This document shows, piece after piece, positions 60,382-64,000 of a stretch of DNA of 64,000 bases. The translations under genes and the position numbers were made by a program. The notes beneath the pieces are model-generated. The model saw only the letters and a program-made list of their open reading frames with translations, searched no databases and was not told the DNA's origin. The stretch is from JBDUDR01 sp040002845 (GTDB taxonomy: Bacteria > Actinomycetota > Actinomycetes > Propionibacteriales > Nocardioidaceae). Position 1 is the first letter of the stretch; the number at the start of each line of letters is the position of its first letter. The stretch is taken from positions 1 through 64,000 of the forward strand of contig JBDUDR010000001.1 in the NCBI GenBank assembly GCA_040002845.1. The letters run 5' to 3'.

Positions 60382-61623
60382 ATGGATCAGTCACAGACCG
60401 TGGACGCGCCTCGCCCGAAGGTGATCCTGGGGGTGGGTGGCGGCATCGCCGCCTACAAGGCGTGCGAGCTGCTGCGCCGCCTCACCGAGTCCGGGCACGA
60501 CGTGCGGGTGATCCCTACGGCGGCCGCACTGCGGTTCGTCGGCGAGGCGAGCTGGGCGGCGCTGTCCGGAAACCCCGTGTCCGACCAGGTGTGGGCCGAC
60601 GCGCACGAGGTGCCGCATGTGCGTCTGGGACAGACCGCCGGCCTGGTGGTCGTGGCCCCGGCGACCGCCGACCTGCTGGCGAAGGCGGCTCACGGCCTGG
60701 CTGACGATCTGCTGACCAGCACGCTGCTGACTGCGCGTTGCCCGGTGATGTACGCGCCGGCGATGCACTCGGAGATGTGGGAACACCCTGCGACACAGGA
60801 CAACGTTGCGATCTTGCGCGAACGAGGCGCCATCGTGCTCGAGCCCGCTACGGGCCGCCTCACTGGTGCCGATACGGGTCCGGGTCGACTGCCCGAACCT
60901 GCCGAGATCTTCGCCTCCGCGCGCCAGCTGCTGACCCGCGGCTCCGTCCACCCCGACCTGGTCGGTCGGCGGGTGGTTGTCACGGCGGGTGGTACGCGTG
61001 AGTTCCTTGATCCCGTGCGGTTCCTTGCGAACCGCTCGTCGGGGCGACAGGGGTTCGCGCTGGCCCGCGCCGCCCTGGCCCGCGGCGCCGAGGTGACGCT
61101 GATCGCGGCTAATGCCTCGATGCCGGATCCGGCGGGGGTCAAGGTGCTCCACGTCGAGACGACCAGCCAGCTCCAGGACGCGGTCAACGGGGCCGTCACC
61201 GATGCCGACGCGTTGGTGATGGCGGCTGCGCCGGCCGACTTCAGGCCCCGCTCGTCGGCGGACTTCAAGATCAAGAAGCCCACCGATGGATCCGCACCCG
61301 TGATCGAGCTGACCCAGAACCCAGACATCCTCAAGGCCATTTCGCAGCAGCGGCCGAACGGCCACATCGTGGTGGTCGGTTTCGCCGCGGAGACCGGCGA
61401 CGATACCGGCAGTGTGCTCGATCATGGCCGGGAGAAGCTCGGCCGCAAGGGCTGTGACCTGCTGGTGGTCAACGACGTCAGCGGCGGAGCAGTGTTCGGG
61501 GCAGACAACAACGCGGCGGTCATCCTCGCCGCCGACGGAACGGCGACCGACGTACCTCTGGGCAGCAAGGACGCCCTGTCGCACACCGTCTGGGATCTGG
61601 TGGCGGCGCGCTGGGCGACCTGA
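60382..61623 (+). CDS. coaBC: Bifunctional phosphopantothenoylcysteine decarboxylase / synthetase
   Basis: 413 residues. CoaC half: VGGGIAAYKACELLRRL, active-site His in AHEVPHVRL and the motif PAMHSEMW, where His replaces the Asn of the usual PxMN-xx-MW as in mycobacteria. CoaB half: VVVTAGGTREFLDPVRFLANRSSGRQG, VVGFAAETGDD and NDVSGGAVFGADNN. Two steps of coenzyme A synthesis. Confidence 0.95.
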   Translation: MDQSQTVDAPRPKVILGVGGGIAAYKACELLRRLTESGHDVRVIPTAAALRFVGEASWAALSGNPVSDQVWADAHEVPHVRLGQTAGLVVVAPATADLLAKAAHGLADDLLTSTLLTARCPVMYAPAMHSEMWEHPATQDNVAILRERGAIVLEPATGRLTGADTGPGRLPEPAEIFASARQLLTRGSVHPDLVGRRVVVTAGGTREFLDPVRFLANRSSGRQGFALARAALARGAEVTLIAANASMPDPAGVKVLHVETTSQLQDAVNGAVTDADALVMAAAPADFRPRSSADFKIKKPTDGSAPVIELTQNPDILKAISQQRPNGHIVVVGFAAETGDDTGSVLDHGREKLGRKGCDLLVVNDVSGGAVFGADNNAAVILAADGTATDVPLGSKDALSHTVWDLVAARWAT

Positions 61624-61633
61624 TCCCAGCTGT

Positions 61634-61676
61634 CCGCGCGCTAACGCGGGTGCCTGTCCGATCAGACCGTTAGGCT
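61634..61676 (+). promoter_or_regulatory. Hairpin and -10 box before metK
   Basis: CCGCG (61634-61638) can pair with CGCGG (61645-61649) in a small hairpin just after coaBC. TAGGCT at 61671-61676 is a plausible -10 box for metK, about 44 bp before its TTG. No SAM riboswitch is recognisable in this short leader. Confidence 0.4.
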
Positions 61677-61719
61677 GGTCCGCACGAGCGGCACTACCCC
61701 GTCTTTCTTGGAGGCTGTC

Positions 61720-62913
61720 TTGGCGCGCCGACTTTTCACCTCTGAGTCCGTCACCGAAGGCCATCCCGACAAGATCGCCGACCAGATCAGCGACGCGGTG
61801 CTCGATGCGTTGATCAAGGACGACCCCACGAGCCGGGTAGCCGTCGAGACCCTCATCACGACGGGGCTGGTGGTGGTGGCCGGCGAGGTTCGCACCGAGG
61901 CATACGCCGACATCGCCTCGATCGTGCGTGAACGCATCATCGACATCGGCTACGACAGCTCATTGAAGGGCTTCGACGGCCGCTCCTGCGGCGTGCAGGT
62001 GTCGATCGGCTCGCAGTCGGTTGACATCGCCGCCGGGGTCGAGAACGCCCATGAGGAGCGCAGCGGAGGGTCCGTCGACGAGCTCGACAGACAGGGTGCA
62101 GGCGATCAGGGGTTGATGTTCGGCTACGCCTGCGACGAGACACCGGAGCTGATGCCGCTGCCGATCACGATTGCGCAGCGGCTCGCTCAGCGACTGTCCG
62201 AGGTTCGCAAGGGGGGCACGATGCCCTACCTGCGTCCCGACGGCAAGACGCAGGTCACCATCGAGTACGACGGCGACGTCGCCGTTCGTGTCGACACCGT
62301 GGTGGTCTCGAGTCAGCATGCCGCCGACATCGACCTCGAGCACCTGCTGACACCCGATGTCCGCAAGCACGTGGTCGAAGCGGTGCTCGAGAAGTTCGAC
62401 CTCGACCACAGCGACTACAGGCTGTTGGTCAACCCGACCGGGAGGTTCGAGATCGGTGGCCCGATGGGGGACGCCGGACTGACCGGTCGCAAGATCATCA
62501 TCGACACCTACGGTGGCATGGCCAGGCACGGGGGTGGCGCCTTCAGCGGCAAGGACCCCTCCAAGGTCGACAGGTCCGGCGCCTACGCAATGCGCTGGGT
62601 GGCCAAGAACGTCGTGGCTGCCGGGCTGGCGCGCCGGTGCGAGGTCCAGGTCGCGTACGCGATCGGGAAGGCGCAACCGGTCGGCTTCTATGTGGAGTGC
62701 TTCGGCACCGAGGTTGTCTCGGTGGAGTCGATCACCGATGCGGTGCTCGCGGTGTTCGACCTGCGGCCGGCCGCCATCATCCGTGACCTCGATCTGTTGA
62801 GACCCATCTATGCCCAGACCGCGGCCTACGGTCACTTCGGTCGCGAGCTGCCCGACTTCACCTGGGAACGGACCGACAAGGTTGACGCGCTACGGGCCGC
62901 GACCGGCCTGTAA
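61720..62913 (+). CDS. metK: S-adenosylmethionine synthetase
   Basis: 397 residues from the TTG at 61720, with GGAGG 5 nt upstream (61710-61714). Signatures [19 protein letters not shown] (first 20 residues of the mature fold), [16 protein letters not shown] and [19 protein letters not shown]. Makes SAM from methionine and ATP. Confidence 0.96.
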   Translation: MARRLFTSESVTEGHPDKIADQISDAVLDALIKDDPTSRVAVETLITTGLVVVAGEVRTEAYADIASIVRERIIDIGYDSSLKGFDGRSCGVQVSIGSQSVDIAAGVENAHEERSGGSVDELDRQGAGDQGLMFGYACDETPELMPLPITIAQRLAQRLSEVRKGGTMPYLRPDGKTQVTIEYDGDVAVRVDTVVVSSQHAADIDLEHLLTPDVRKHVVEAVLEKFDLDHSDYRLLVNPTGRFEIGGPMGDAGLTGRKIIIDTYGGMARHGGGAFSGKDPSKVDRSGAYAMRWVAKNVVAAGLARRCEVQVAYAIGKAQPVGFYVECFGTEVVSVESITDAVLAVFDLRPAAIIRDLDLLRPIYAQTAAYGHFGRELPDFTWERTDKVDALRAATGL

Positions 62914-62968
62914 CCCGGCGCAGGTAGCCCGCTGTGGATGGCGCCTGCGGAGGTGGGTGGAGCATGCT

Positions 62969-62974
62969 AGGCAT
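62969..62974 (+). promoter_or_regulatory. Possible -10 box for leaderless priA
   Basis: AGGCAT/TAGGCA lies 6-7 bp before the ATG at 62980; the only GGAGG (62949-62953) is too far away to serve that ATG. A leaderless mRNA is the simplest reading. Confidence 0.3.
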
Positions 62975-62979
62975 ACGCC

Positions 62980-64000
62980 ATGACGGGCGCCGGTGACCAG
63001 CAGGAGCAGCTGACGCTGGTTCGTGCCCGGGTCCGCAAGACCGTCGCGTCGTTCCAACCCGCCGCCGAGCTGCCCATCGCCAGGGTCGCTGTAGACATCC
63101 CGCTCGCCCACCTCGACCGGTCGTTCGACTACCTGGTGTCAACGTCGCTCGACGAGGTTGCTCAGCCAGGGGTCAGGGTCAAGGTGCGCTTCGCCGGCAA
63201 AGAGCGGTCAGGTTTCTTGCTCGAGCGGGTCGCCAGCACAAATCACGAGGGTCAGCTCGCAGCACTGCGCCGGGTCGTGTCACCGGAGGTCGTGCTCCGG
63301 CCAACCATCGCAGAACTGGCTCGGCTGGTCGCTGACCGCTATGCGGGGACCCGGGCAGACGTCCTGCGGCTCGCCATTCCGCCTCGGCACGCCCGGGTGG
63401 AGTCCGAGTCGACGGGGCAGTCGCTGCCGCCGCTCGGCGAGCTGAGCAGCGCGACGGTCGCCGGCTGGGCCGACTACCGTGCCGGCCGGGCCTTCATCAC
63501 ACGCCTGAGCCGTGGGGAGGCCCCACGCGGCGTGTGGTCGGCATTGCCGGCCACGGACTGGCCGATGGCTCTCGCCCATGCGGCGCAGGCTGCCCGGGCC
63601 TCGGGACGGGGGGTGATCCTGTGCGTGCCTGACAAGCGCGACATCGCGCGGGCCGACGCCGCCCTCTCGGAGGTTCTCGGGCCAGACCGGCATGTCACCT
63701 TGAGTGCAGATCTGGGTCCGGCCGCCCGGTACCGTGCGTTCCTGGCCATCGCCCGCGGCCGCGTCCAGGTGGTGGTCGGCAATCGCGCCGCCGTGTTTGC
63801 TCCCGTCCACCGCCTTGGGTTGCTCGCGATCTGGGACGACGGTGATGACCTGTTCGCTGAGCCGCGGGCGCCATACCCGCACACGCGCGAGGTGATGGAG
63901 CTGCGGGCCGACCAGTCCGCGGCCGCCATGCTGATAGCCGCCCATGCCCGCACGACCGAGGCTCAGCTGCTGCTTGACAGCGGATGGGCGCAGCCGCTGA
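62980..64000 (+). CDS. priA: Primosomal protein N' (PriA), helicase-degenerate; 3' end outside window
   Basis: 340 residues visible, open to the window edge. The N-terminal 3'-DNA-end-binding domain is clear (ARVAVDIPLAHLDRSFDYLV; GVRVKVRFAGKERSGFLL), then a helicase-like region. The Walker A expected before GRGVILCVPDKRDIARAD is missing (the sequence reads WSALPATDWPMALAHAA) and the DEEH Walker B position reads IWDDGDDLF. Loss of ATPase motifs is known for actinobacterial PriA, so it likely acts in replication restart by binding only. Confidence 0.88.
   Translation, partial: MTGAGDQQEQLTLVRARVRKTVASFQPAAELPIARVAVDIPLAHLDRSFDYLVSTSLDEVAQPGVRVKVRFAGKERSGFLLERVASTNHEGQLAALRRVVSPEVVLRPTIAELARLVADRYAGTRADVLRLAIPPRHARVESESTGQSLPPLGELSSATVAGWADYRAGRAFITRLSRGEAPRGVWSALPATDWPMALAHAAQAARASGRGVILCVPDKRDIARADAALSEVLGPDRHVTLSADLGPAARYRAFLAIARGRVQVVVGNRAAVFAPVHRLGLLAIWDDGDDLFAEPRAPYPHTREVMELRADQSAAAMLIAAHARTTEAQLLLDSGWAQPL

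Noticed and set aside
61624..61719. SAM riboswitch before metK
   Set aside because: The leader is under 50 nt and lacks the conserved stems of any SAM riboswitch class.
60391..61764. A 457-codon minus-strand open frame opposite coaBC
   Set aside because: coaBC on the plus strand has full catalytic motifs; the antisense frame has none.

Overview
The window is a dense, high-GC chromosomal segment from an actinobacterium (Actinomycetota). A propionibacterial-type lineage is my best guess, but nothing here proves family rank. The evidence is a BldD orthologue, the mycobacterial-type thrS/HIT/pgsA/patA/pimA block, mIHF, a PriA that has lost its helicase motifs, PyrR fused to a short leader, bifunctional RXKD-type Rel, frequent GTG/TTG starts, and many four-base ATGA/GTGA overlaps between neighbouring genes. 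I see no rRNA, tRNA, CRISPR array, prophage or insertion sequence. No gap between genes exceeds 300 bp.

Layout. 1-6.5 kb: end of thrS, a HIT hydrolase, an inverted EF-G2 gene, then phosphatidylinositol/PIM synthesis (pgsA, patA, pimA) and a LemA-like protein. 6.6-9.6 kb: PLP synthase (pdxS, an unknown gene, pdxT) and yebC. 9.7-16 kb: ruvCAB behind an SOS box, yajC-secD-secF, apt. 16.1-25.4 kb: rel, an inverted AbiEi/DUF559 gene, an inverted DUF349 gene with a small membrane protein, then an MBL hydrolase, hisS and aspS. 25.6-31.6 kb: a five-gene oligopeptide ABC importer. 31.6-38 kb: rarA, two small proteins, alaS, ruvX, mltG. 38-44.6 kb: shikimate genes aroE, aroC, aroK, aroB, aroQ, interrupted by a Tat-type flavin oxidase and a prepilin peptidase. 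44.6-47.9 kb: an inverted bL12-CTD-like membrane protein, pepP, efp, nusB, inverted bldD. 48-58.2 kb: complete UMP pathway (pyrR, pyrB, pyrC, carA, carB, pyrK, pyrD, pyrF). 58.3-64 kb: a lipoprotein, mihF, gmk, rpoZ, coaBC, metK, and the 5' part of priA.

The least ordinary signal is a family of tandem 21-bp repeats (core AATAAGTGTCGGATC or its complement). There are five arrays of two to four units, about 15 units in all. Each array sits just after the 3' end of one gene and reads in that gene's direction. All four convergent gene junctions in the window carry one; no divergent junction does. The fifth array lies behind the DUF349 gene, so two oppositely oriented arrays bracket the DUF559 gene. 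In aroQ the array is translated in frame as a repeated heptapeptide. The exact 21-bp period equals two DNA helical turns, which suggests a protein-binding or transcription-end element.

A second anomaly is carB. Its middle third (about 52.9-54.1 kb) reads like a betaproteobacterial CarB in both protein sequence and codon use, while both ends are actinobacterial. This is either intragenic transfer or an assembly chimera.
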